A program made the translations under genes and the position numbers. From NCBI GenBank assembly GCA_001599975.1, contig BCIO01000006.1:19156-83155 (forward strand): 64,000 nucleotides of DNA, given 5' to 3'. Source of the DNA: Cystobasidiopsis lactophilus (taxonomy: Eukaryota; Basidiomycota; Agaricostilbomycetes; Agaricostilbales; Chionosphaeraceae). The notes beneath the pieces are model-generated. The model had not been told where the DNA came from. It searched no databases and saw only the letters and a list, made by a program, of their open reading frames with translations. Shown piece by piece: positions 14,787 through 25,231 of the stretch (the stretch's first letter is position 1; each line of letters opens with the position of its first letter).

Positions 14787-15355
14787 GAGGCTGATTCTCT
14801 TTCTTGCAACCGAAACGGAGGGCGCCAGTCGCGACTTGGCCGACAAGCCCTGACGGCGAGCCTTCGTTTCTTTAGGGAGACGTGTGTCAGACTTGTCTGA
14901 CACAACATGTGTCAGACTTGTCTCAAGTCTGACATGTGTGCATGGCGAGACTTGGAGCGCGAAGTGCGAGGCGGCTCCTTGCTCTCCTCCACGATCAAGG
15001 CAGCCGCTCGAGGCCACTGCGAGCGCCTGCCATCCTCAGAAAACGCCACCCTCCCGCCTTGCTCTTGCGAGCGCACTCACACTGGGGTGACTAGCAACTC
15101 CCACTGTCCCTCCCTCTTTATCGCAGACCCGCCCCTCTGGGCCAGCGCGTTGCAGCGAGAAGAGCGATCCAGCCAAGCCTGGACACCCAAAGAAGGCCAC
15201 GCCTCCTCCCGCCTCTTGGCTCGAGCAACGAGACTAAGTCAAGTGAGCAGCCAAGTGCCTCGAGACCTGCATCTTTACCGCCACTTGGAGCCTTCTGTCG
15301 AAGAGCACTAAACCGATCACCAATTGCCCCCACTCTCCTCTCGCCCAACCCGACG
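14787..15355. promoter_or_regulatory. Divergent promoter of DOA1 and the BTB gene, with two palindromes
   Basis: This 569-bp gap separates two divergent genes. It carries a perfect 10-bp inverted repeat with a 2-nt centre at 14883-14904 (TGTGTCAGAC-TT-GTCTGACACA). Next to it is a second palindrome at 14911-14933 (GTCAGACTTG-TCT-CAAGTCTGAC). Both share the 14-mer TGTCAGACTTGTCT (14885-14898 and 14910-14923). I see no supported gene here. Confidence 0.7.
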
Positions 15356-17177
15356 ATGAATGCCAGCGCTAACAGCCGGCGGACGAGAAGCCAGGGCAGT
15401 GGCTCGTCGCCTTTCACACAGCCCTCCTTGCCCTTCGCGCTACCCCAATCCGTCAGTAGGCCAGCGTCTAGAGGGCAAGGAGGGTGGCCCTTCTCCAGCA
15501 CCGGCTCAGGCTCGTTACAGGAGGACAGTCAATGCTGGTCCATCCATGGCGCCAGCTTCACTCTGCAGAACCTGGCCAAGCTCAAGTCGGAGATCGAACA
15601 AGTCCGGCAATTGCACTCCAGCGACCTGGGCATGATGAAGACGTCCACAGCAGGGGTGGAGCTCGCGTCGTGGGATATTGGCCAGGACTGGAAGGTGGAC
15701 CTCATTCGCACCCTGCCGCCGTCCGATGGCTCGCCAGAGTGCTTGACTCTCTACCTGACGTGTCAGTAAGTAAGGCTGCGGTGTTTACTTTCAGGAACGA
15801 CGACTCAAGGGCCTCTTGTAGGATCTTGAACGACTACCTCGACCAGGAGGTGCAAATTCCGGCGACGGTCAACTGCGCCTTGCTGGAGGTGAAGCAGCAA
15901 GCTTCCTCCAAGCGCGCCGCCCTTTGGGAGATTTGGGCTGAGGATCTCGTCTTCGTCTCCGACGCCGAGCAATGGAGCGTGGTGTTCCCATCCCTAGACA
16001 CTCTGCTCGCCAACCCAAATGTGCGCCGGGAAGACGCCATCAGCTTGGCCATCCAGATTCAATCGCCGGGGCGCACTAAGACAGTACCCAACATCCACCG
16101 CTCCGTCATTGCGCCATTGAACCTGATGGCCGGGTTGGAGGCCCTCATTGACGACCCGGCGACCGGCAACGTCCGCCTCTTCGTATACGAGTGCGCACGT
16201 GGGGCCACCTTAAATCTCGACGGCACCTTCTTCTACCGCAAGCGCTGCCTCTTCGCCCACTCTGCAATCCTGTCGGCGCGATCGCACTACTTTAACGCCA
16301 TGCTTGGGCCAAACTCGCAGTGGAGCGAGGCCAGCAGCCGCAAAGTTAAGATGCTGTTCGAGTTCGAAACGTTTGCCAGCGTTCTTGCCTGGCTTTATAC
16401 CGACAACAGTGCGCTGCCCTGTTCAGACCTTGACTTTTACCTGTGCTGATTCAGGGCGGACATGCGTGCACAGTCACGTTTTCTGAACAGGACGAGGAGG
16501 CCTTCCCAATCCCTGCCCTCCCCGACGACTGCTTGGTGGCCAGCGAGCAGAGCGGCAGGCTTGGCTGGTCTTGGACGGCCCTGGAGATGCTCCTGCATGA
16601 CCGTCAACCGAGTCCAAGCCCTTCCAGCCCCACTAATCGACGAGCGCTGAACGCTTCGGCGCCTTCGCGCATTGGTAGCGCTAGCATCAAAAAGTCCACC
16701 GCGCCGTCGGACCGTCGAATCGTCACAGGCAGCCTGGGTCGGGTCTCTCCTGTCCCCTTGGGTCGTACCTCCCCAATCGATGCCTTTGGCTCCATCGAGG
16801 CTGCCATGGCATCCGCCTCCTCTACCGCCACAGAGCACGCCGACCCGCACCCCCATCCGTACCGAGCGCAACCTGCTTCAGCTCTCGCAGTTTACCGTAT
16901 GGCCCACCACCTCTCCTTGACTCCGCTCGCCAGCATCGCTTTGCAGCATGTCGTCGAGCACCTAACCCCAGAATCCGCCTTTCCTCTCCTCCTGGCCGCG
17001 CACATCTATTCCGAGCTCTACGTAGCGATCAAGCAGTATCTTCTATCCAACTTCACGGCCGTACTCGCCACATCGAGCTATCGGCGGTGTCTTGAAGAAA
17101 TTTCTTCCGGCGTCTACGAAGAGTCGGCTGCGCACGTGCTGTTTGACCTCCACAGCGCTTTGTTGCCACCGGCATAA
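15356..17177 (+). CDS. BTB/POZ domain protein with N-terminal MATH-like region
   Basis: Three exons: 15356-15765, 15822-16408 and 16474-17177 (1701 nt, 566 aa). The N-terminal third has a β-rich, MATH-like layout (WSIHGASFTLQNLAKL, then DWKVDLIRTLPP). A BTB fold follows (about 240-340), with the typical RKRCLFAHSAILSARSHYF and FETFASVLAWLYTDN. After a Ser/Pro-rich insert, a BACK-like helical end (AVYRMAHHLSLTPLASIALQ ... AAHIYSELYVAIKQYL) follows. Fungal BTB-MATH proteins commonly serve as cullin-3 substrate adaptors. That role is an inference here, and no substrate can be named. Intron 2 has a GTGCGC donor. Confidence 0.8.
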
Positions 17178-17324
17178 ACCTTTTCGCGCTCTCCTGGCCC
17201 CCGAAAAAAGACAAGGGCGTTCATCGAACGCGCACCAACACCGGGGGCGATGCCGTTCTGGTCTTTGTCGTGGGGGCACGGCCAGCCGCCTTCACCTTCT
17301 TCTTTCTGTCACCACCACGTTCAC

Positions 17325-18974
17325 ATGTCGTTCCACCAAGAGCTGGCGCGCATCAACCGGGCACAGGGTGACCCGTTCGAGGTGCTGAATGTCTCTCGCT
17401 CCGCTGATGCCAGCGAGATCAAGGCGCAGGTGAGTAGCTCGGCCCTGACTTCGACTGGGACTCAGATTCTGGGACTTGCCAGTACAAGAAGCTGGCGCTT
17501 CAGTTCCATGTGAGCAGGCCCATCCGAGGCCGCTCGGCGGACTGGTTGCTCACGCTTTGCCCAGCCGGATCGTCTCCAGTTCCCGCCCGACATAAGCGAC
17601 TCGGAACGAAATTTCATGCTGTTAGTGCCTCTCTCTCTCGTGAGCAGTCTTGGACCCCAGTAGATCCTTCCCATCGCAGAGACCAGGCTAACGACGCCTT
17701 CAAGACCATCAGTTCGGCCTTCTTAGTCTTATCCAATCGTACGTCAGCAGCTTGACTGTCCTCCTTACCCCCTTTTATTGGACGGTCATGCTCAGATCGG
17801 GCGACCAATTCACAGCTGATCAGCGCAAGGCAGCTGCGGCGATGAGGCCATCTCATGCTGCTTCTGCGGTGGTGCCGTACAGCGCTCCCACGTCACCTCC
17901 TCCGTCTCGCGAGCGTAGGCAGTCTACCGGGAGCCGGCGCTCTTACACCCCAACTCTACCCGCGATGGAGCCCTACGATCGGTACAGCAACAGGTCCCGC
18001 TTCGCACCACCCAATCCCCCCGAGACGGCCTACGGCAGCTATGAAGACGACGACGAACCGGCGCCGCCGTACTACCAAGAGGCTTCCAGGCGCCGGGCCC
18101 ACCTTGCACCAAAGCAGCCATATGCCGGTCGGCCAGACCCTTTCAGCGTCTTTAAGAGCGCCTTTGACGACGGCATGGACGACATCTTGAGCGGCTTTGG
18201 AGGAAACCACCACCGACAACAGCCTAGAGATCCGTTCGCGTCCATGTTTGACAATCTAGGCGGCGGGGGCCGGCGCGCTATGGACGACTCAGACGCCGTG
18301 GGCGCACCAGACTTGCGCGGCTCTCGCGACCCTTTTGCCGGCATGTTCGACAGCCTTGCCCTTGACGATGGTGACCGCAAAGGCAGCGGACTGCCTGGTC
18401 GCGCGGCTTATGCCACCCAACGGGTCACTCGCCGCCACACCAGTCGAAACGGCGATGTGCGGCTTAATCGTCAGGAGCGCTCACTGGGCGTATTGGACAT
18501 GGGGTCGGTGAGGCAGACCCTGCTCAGCGCCATCTTTTGCCACATTTCTTAACGTTTTTCTTTGAGGCGCAGAGGGGCCAGCTCATGGTGGAGAGCGAAT
18601 TCAAAGTGTCAGGTTTCACCCCAGCTGCAGCGGGGTCTCGCAAGATTCAGCAGGACCCTTTTGGTTTGGACCGCGGCAGTCGAGGGCACTCTGGCGCTGA
18701 GAGAGCTCACCCAAGTCGCTCCGCGTCTTATGCTGCGCTTGAGAAGCCGGCCTTCAATGACTTTACCGAGCCCCCTCCGATGTCGGCGCCTCCACAACGC
18801 CTGACCCACGCTCCATGGGCCCAAGCCCCTAACGACATGCTGTCAGAATATGGCCGGCAGCGCCACGGCTCAACCGGATCACCAATGCAGCTTGGCGCTC
18901 CTCATTACCAAGCTATCGACAACGGCCCGGCTCCTTGGGGACAGCGGCCGGGCCAAGCGTACATCGGATGGTGA
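17325..18974 (+). CDS. J-domain (DnaJ/Hsp40) co-chaperone, class C
   Basis: Six exons: 17325-17429, 17483-17509, 17565-17620, 17680-17742, 17796-18507 and 18573-18974 (1365 nt, 454 aa). The J domain spans about residues 17-80: DPFEVLNVSRSADASEIKAQ, YKKLALQFHPDRL with the HPD motif (its His and Pro lie in different exons), and ANDAFKTISSAFLVLSN. There is no zinc-finger or C-terminal substrate domain. The remainder is disordered, Pro/Arg/Gly-rich, with repeated DPFA(S/G)MFD blocks (around residues 225-275). The J domain should stimulate an Hsp70. The client and compartment are unknown, and no signal peptide or membrane segment is visible. Confidence 0.87.
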
Positions 18975-19311
18975 TTGCGGTTCATGGCCCTATGGCCGCC
19001 CCCTTCTGTTCTGCCAGGATGTCCTGGAGGGAGGGCAACGCCGCTCCCTGCTCATACCTCTGTTTCAAGAGGAATGGGCGGTTCGACGAGTGTCCAAGGG
19101 GGGCGTTACAGTATCATAGCTTGTTTGGGATATCGCGCAGCGGCGGCCAAGAATTACAACATTGCTTCGTCGTGCCCAGGTTCCCTCTCCTGCCCCAGAC
19201 AGAGACGACATCAAGCCAAACGAAAAACGAAGTACTATATGCAAAGAAGTGCGATGGCCCTTGGCGGCCTAGCCAGTGTGCTGGCAACATGGAGAAAGAG
19301 ACACGAGGAGC
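18975..19311. other. Intergenic between two convergent genes
   Basis: This is the shared 3' region of the J-protein gene (+) and the IQGAP gene (-). I see no further gene. The longer ORFs in it lack any recognisable domain. Confidence 0.5.
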
Positions 19312-22300
19312 TCAGGCGAAAAACCTTCAATGTCATCGGTTAGAACCAAGACCATAAGCGCCCATCCTGTGAAAATAAGGGCGCACTTTTTGTGGATCAA
19401 GAACAAAAGCAAGTTGACGTTCATTTCGGCCATGTCCTCGATGGTGTAGGTCGTTTGGCCGTTGTATTGCGCGTCAAGCTGGCAAGAAGGTCAGCGGAGT
19501 GGCTTGTGTGGCTAAAAAGGGAAATGAAGTCGACGGACCAGATCGCTGTATTGCACCCGAGCGCTCGTGACCTTGACACCCGAGAATTGAGTCTCAATGT
19601 CGAAGGCGCCGATTTGATCGCAAGAGATGACCATTTTGACTTGGTCAAATCTGCTGGTGCTCATCTGGTCGATGGAGACCAAGATGCCATCCTCGTAACT
19701 GAGCCATCCATCAAGACATGAGCCATTGGTCTTCCCAAAATCCTTGAGAAGTCTTACAGCTTGGTGGCGCTGTAGACATAGGAACCAAATTTCGGTTGGA
19801 GGCCCTTTTTGGCTAGGCTTCGTTCGTGGAAAAATTGCGAGGTGAAAGGTATCGTCAGACGCTTCTTCCTGTTCAGGTCCAAAAAGGCCAACAGATCAGC
19901 GGTCAGGCCTGAGGGAAACAACGGAAGCCTTGCCCCTTCTTGTGCATTGTCGCCTGTGTTTGTTGCACATACTCATTGTAGGACATCAGCTGCGCAAGGA
20001 TGCTGAGCCTCGCCCTTGGCAGCAGCACAGGCGGTCAAGCGCACCTTAGCATCCAAGAACTGGCGCTTTTGAGCCAGGTTCTCGAGCGTGACCTGCATGC
20101 TCGCCAGTTCGCTCTGTCGTTGCAGCCGCTTTCGGTTCTTCTGGCGAATGTCGCGGGCGATGGCATTCAGCATTTCTTGAAACGTCGGGTCGTCTTCCGA
20201 AAATCGGCCAAGGTTCCTTAGCTCTTGCAAATTGAAGAGAGCATGCTGCTTTAGCTGCGAGAAGTTGAGCCTGTCGCGACAAGTTTTAACCACAAGCCTG
20301 CCCAAACGAGGCTCAGAGCACTTGCCTGTACACCTCGTCCAAGCGAGCCGATGTGGCTCGAGACACTCGCCGCTGAGCCTTGGCCTCGGTGGAGCAGCAC
20401 TGATGCCACAGCTTCTCTTGCTCTCCAGTGACGGGCAGAGTCAGGGCAGAGGCCAGGTTCTCCCCGGGCTGGATCTTGAGAATGGAGAGCACCATGCGCT
20501 TGGTCGACGCCCAGAGCGCTTCGATTCGAGCCTCCTCTTGGTTCTTAAGCTCTTGGCTCCGTTCAATGAGAGGCACCAGGGTCAGCTCCACCTCGCCAGA
20601 CCTGGCTCGGTTGAGCTCGTCGGTTTGGAACGCGGGGGGCGAGCCGAGCTCGTCCAAGATCTTGGCCATGCGGTCGTCGGGCGAGCTGCAGATGGCCGGT
20701 TGGTGCTGGAGAAGCAACGAATGCATGAAGTAGATCTCGTTTGGCGAGATGAAGATGGTCAGCCGCTTGCTCGTGTGGTCAGAGTACACATCGGCGTGAA
20801 GGTACTCTTCGGCGTCTGGCACGTCGATGGTCTGGTAGGCCCACTCGGAATACTCGGGCGCTTTGCGGAGAATGTACTCGTTGAGAGTGTGCAAGATCTG
20901 GTCTTGCTCTTTGTGGAAGAGCTCGCCAGTTGAGATTTGGTTCAAAAGGCGCGAGATGGCCGCCAGAGCCTGGCGCTGAGAGCCTTCCAGCACCTTGTCC
21001 AACAAGCCAAAGTTGTCTGGTGCACTGCCTCTGTTGTGTAAGAAGAGCCGCCACATCCTACAAAGGACAGACAGCACACGCACACGATGACAGGGTTCAG
21101 GTATCGATACTGAATGAACTTTGACACAGCGTAGATGCAGGCCTCTTGCGTCTCATTCTTGAAGGCGGCACGAACGGCACGATACATCTCCCTAGCGAAC
21201 CAGCGGATACCAAAAGGCAGGTGAGCCGGAGACGAGGTGATATCGGTCAAAAAATCTTGCGTTCGAGCCCGCAGCTCTTGGAGGTCTGCGCGAGCTGGTC
21301 AGCAAGAGAACAAAGTGGTGCTGATCCGCAGATGGCACTGACGTGCGATCACCAAACCTCTGACGTGCAAGTCCTGTGCCAGCACTTGACGGGCGTCGAG
21401 ATTCTTGGGCCGGCGACTGAGAATCCCACTGGCAGCTTCTTCGTCCGCTAGGCTTTGCTTGTACAGCTACCGGTATGAGTTCCTTGTCAGCTCTGATGAC
21501 ATCAAACAGAATTATCAGGGCCGACGCACAATGACTGGATCGGCTTCCAGGTCGATACCCTCTTCTGCCGCCACCTTGTGGATCGGGTCCGCCAGGAGCT
21601 CCTTGATGTACTTGCCGGCCTTGGCGCTTCGCCCGTATTGGATGATGAGCTTGAGGAAGATATGGTCGGTGGCGACGAAGGCGCTCAAGCTCGAAGCTGC
21701 GAGCAACTCCTCGTGCAAAGAGCGCTGGACCAGCTTGAGAAGAAAGTACTCTTCCCTTGACTGTTGCGCGTAACCAAAGAGCGACAGGACGACGCGCTCG
21801 AGGTCCTTCTTGCTGGCCTGCGCTGAGCCGGTGATCGAGATCTGGTGGAAGAGCCGCGCCAGATAGCCGGGATCGGTCTGGAGAAGATAGAACATCTCTT
21901 GGTAGAGATCAAGGCGGTGCTGGGTGTGGCGGTCGAGCGATTTGTTCGAAAAGGGATCGTTGTTGGCGGCGAGCACGGCCTGGTGGGCGGCGCTACGGGT
22001 CGCGGCGCCAGCTCCTCTCCCGCGCAGAACGTCATCCAAGCTCATCTTGTTTCGAACCAAGAGAGCGATCTTGGCGTCCAGCTCGTTCACCTCGATCTCG
22101 ATTGTCTGGTTGTCGCGGATGCACTGGATAACGTTCTTCCGCAGTTGGTCCACTTCCAACTCTTCCGCGTAGTCGAAGTCCGAGTCTTGGAGCAGGTGCA
22201 AGAAGTTCTTGACGGTGCCCATCGGCACATTGCGGCCGCGAGTCAGCTCGTTGTATTGCTGCACGTTCTGGCGGCGGCGGAAGACGCTCTGCACCTTGAC

Positions 22301-24808
22301 GACTTTCTCCATATGGTTGCTGTAGTGCTGAAGCATGGCGGAGAAGCGCCTGCGAGCGAGGCTGCCTCTCCAGAAGCATTGTAGGTAAATGAGGATGTGC
22401 TCGTTGGCGTAGATGTGGTCGACCCAGCTTCGAAACCGCCACTGCGCCAGCGTCTTGCGAGCCTGCGCCTGGAAGCCGGTGATGTCGGGGATGACAGAGG
22501 ACAGCTCTTTGCTCTGCTGGTGCAGCCGACGGCGGGTGAGGAGTGCTCGAGAGAGGCCCTGGAGCTGCACGATGCTATGGACCACCGGCCGGCCGTCTAG
22601 CTGGATCCGGGCCAACTCGAGTCGGCGGCGGGCCAGCGCTGCCCGTGCCGCCGCTTGGAAGCCGACGACGGGCTGGCTGTGGGTCGTAAGGGACTTGACT
22701 TGGTGGAGCAAGGCTCGTTCGGCCAACAGCCTCCGGCAGGCGGCCTGGAACCGTGGTATTGATGGATTGAGCTGGAAGAGGTGGCGAATGGTAGACAGAT
22801 GTCTTTGCCTGGCCAGGAAGCCCCTGACGTGCGCCTGCAGGCCAACGACATGCCGTTCGTGCCTGTCGAGGCGCTGGATCGGTAGCCAGAACCGCTGCCG
22901 GGCCAGGAGCCCGCGGGACAGGGCTTGAATTGAGACGATCCAGTCAGCCTGCGATCGTGTCGTCTGCAGGCGGTCGCGCAGGCGCCGGCGGGCCAGTTCA
23001 CCCCTAGCTTGCGCTTGCAGCCGGCTCGCAAAGGCCTTGGCGTGTCTGGCTTCTGTTTTCTGGCGCCAGAATCGCTGGCGTGCCATTGCCCCCAAAGCGC
23101 GGCACGCAAAAGCTTGCAGGTCGTCTTCGCTCTCTGCCAGCAGGCGTTCAAGCCGCTCTTCCTCCGTCTCGGGTGGCGGCAGGTCCAACTCCTTGGCGAC
23201 GTCGTGATTGAGGCTCTTGAAATTCGGCATCACCAAGTTGGCGATGCCGCGCTTCGTGGCGTCCAGCTGGTCTTCTGAAAACTGCAGATTTTCGACGCGC
23301 TTGATCCGCTCGGCTTGGCCTTTGGCGACCAGAAAGAGACTGTAGAAACCCTCATGACAACAAGCTCTAGAGAAGGCCTGCAATGCGAAGAGAACATACT
23401 TGAGCGCGTGAATACAGTAAATGACTTTCGGTATATTGCGAGCGTTGTAGAGATCCGTTGTCTCGAACAGGTAGACCTACAGGCCCGCTTGAGGCTTGTA
23501 CTCTTCTGGAAAAGAAAAGAAAAACGCGCTAGCTTACCTCGGGAAGTCCGCGCCGCCGAGCAAAGTTGAAAAAGTGATTGATGTTGTCCGTGTGAGGATA
23601 CGCAAGTTTGTCGTTCTACGGGCAGACCTGAGTTGAGTACTCCGTCATGTATGATACAGAAGCTTGGAACGCACCGTGTAGATGCGGGGCACTGCCTCAA
23701 AGCCGTCGAAGACCCGGGCCAGCTTGGCCAGCGCCACCCCGTTCCGGAGGGCCTGCTCGAATTCGACCGCCCCCTGACTGGTCAAGTTGGCTTCTGGAGC
23801 ATGCGCGTCGTAGTTGGAGTCCCTTCGCAATTCTCTGTCCAGCCAAGCTTGGGCTCTGCTCAGATGTCAGCGACTGCGGTTGGCTTTTTGTGTTTTTTGA
23901 GAAACTCACTCGGCGACGTGCCCCAGATACTCGTACGCCGCAATGTGATGTCGACTGATGTCCATGGCCCTGATCGAGTTGGAGGGCAGCACGACACCGG
24001 AGCTGGAAACTGTCGGTTTCCGTGAGAGAACCACCCGGCCGGTGGCGCCTTTCCCTCCTGCACGGCGCCGGTAAGTTATGCACCACAATGACAGCGGGAG
24101 GCTCTTACTATGGGTCTCCACTGCCCCTCGAAGCGCGCCGGGCACGTGGCGCTCTCGTTCAGCATCCAGCACTGGCGAGCCAAGCGTGGGCGATGTGGTC
24201 GCCGACGAAAGGAGGGGCGGACTCCGATAGCTGGGCGCTCCTGAAGCACCACGTAGAGCAGGCCTGTTCTCTGTGTCGACCGCTTCATGGTCGGAGTGTT
24301 CTGAAAGCCGCTCCAAACCGTGTCGGGAAGCATATGTCGGCGGGGTGATGATGGACGACGGCAAGGACGAAATGCTCCTAGAAATTCGATGCGTGCGGGT
24401 GGGAAGCGAGGCGTCGTTGGTGCGCTCGCCGAGTGTGTGCAGCGTGGTAGACTTTGAGAGGTAGGTGAGCTCGGGGGAGGTGGCCGAGTGGTTCTCGAGC
24501 CGGCTTTCTCTATGTCGGGGGGTATTTGGCGCAGAAGAAGAAGCGTCACCGTTGGCAGAAGAAGTTGGCTTGCTGGCGCTGGCGCTCTGGGTGCGTGTCC
24601 GCGGCGAGCTGCTGGGCCTCGAGGTCGCCATGATCCTGTCAATGGCAGCTGACAAGTCCTCTGCGCTTGATATCCCTGCACTGTCCCCGTAACCAGTTGG
24701 TGGAGCTGCTTCACGATTGCTCTGGACTGAGTTGCGGCGGCTAGCGGCCAGCGAGGTGCTGCTCGTCCTTTCAAGCCGGGCTTGCCGCGAGAACACAGAG
24801 TCAGCCAT
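19312..24808 (-). CDS. IQGAP family cytokinesis scaffold (Rng2/Iqg1-like)
   Basis: Fifteen exons: 24808-24109, 24057-23910, 23855-23675, 23615-23538, 23476-23400, 23339-21531, 21466-21358, 21285-21084, 21024-20336, 20270-20045, 19989-19934, 19868-19758, 19698-19549, 19478-19387 and 19324-19312 (4641 nt, 1546 aa). Domains: disordered Ser-rich N terminus (1-260), calponin-homology domain (YEYLGHVAEAQAWLDRELRR, HTDNINHFFNFARRRGLPE, LYNARNIPKVIYCIHAL), about eight degenerate IQ motifs (such as IQALSRGLLARQRF), a GAP-related domain (PFGIRWFAREMY, RYLNPVIVAPDNF) and a RasGAP-C end (FTSQFFHERSLAKKG, QIGAFDIETQFSGVKV). It should link actin, calmodulin or myosin light chains and Rho-type GTPases at the division ring. 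Introns 20335-20271 and 19933-19869 need GC donors (GCAAGT, GCAAGG). The last exon is only 13 nt and gives an FFA ending. Confidence 0.93.
19869..19933 (-). other. GC-AG intron in the IQGAP gene (second of two)
   Basis: The donor is GG|GCAAGG and the acceptor GAACAG. It joins ATMHKKG to KKRLTIPFTSQFF, as in other IQGAPs. The only nearby GT gives a frame with an early stop. Confidence 0.7.
20271..20335 (-). other. GC-AG intron in the IQGAP gene (first of two)
   Basis: The donor is AG|GCAAGT and the acceptor GACAG. The overlapping GT (CAA|GTGCTC) would give a wrong frame after the splice. Confidence 0.7.
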
Positions 24809-25231
24809 AGCTGTTCGGCTGGCCGGCTCTTGAAAAGGAATCAAATGGGGTCTGAAGGGTCCTAGGTGCTGGTCAGCGGCGATGGAGCCAAGACGGGAGC
24901 GAGTTCACGGCGTTGGCTTCTGTGCTGCTTTGTTTTGATTTTTTGAGGGAGTTGCTCAAGGCTTGCTGGAGGCTAGTTCGCGTCGGTCAAGTGAGTTGTG
25001 GCTGGCCAGGAGCAAGACTGAGGAAGCCAGGAAGCCAGCTGAACTGGGGGTTCAGAGTTAGGGGCTTCGGCCCTGGCCGATTGGGTCCGAAAGGAGTTCA
25101 GTCAAATTTATGCCCGGGTGCAAGAGGGATGACAGGTTGGGCAGACTGGAAGCACACTGTGTTGCAGTCTACACGCTGAGCAGAGAACCCACGCGAGGCG
25201 CAATGCAATCCAACTACAGAGGAGTACTGTA
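24809..25231. promoter_or_regulatory. Intergenic: IQGAP promoter and CLPTM1 3' region
   Basis: Non-coding gap of 423 bp between two genes on the minus strand. It should hold the IQGAP promoter and the end of the CLPTM1 transcript. I see no gene or clear element. Confidence 0.45.

Noticed and set aside
15118-15501. Minus-strand ORF of 127 codons in the DOA1/BTB promoter
   Set aside because: Low-complexity, overlaps the BTB start on the other strand, no domain.
20232-20933. Plus-strand ORF of 233 codons
   Set aside because: Antisense to a conserved part of the IQGAP GAP-related region.
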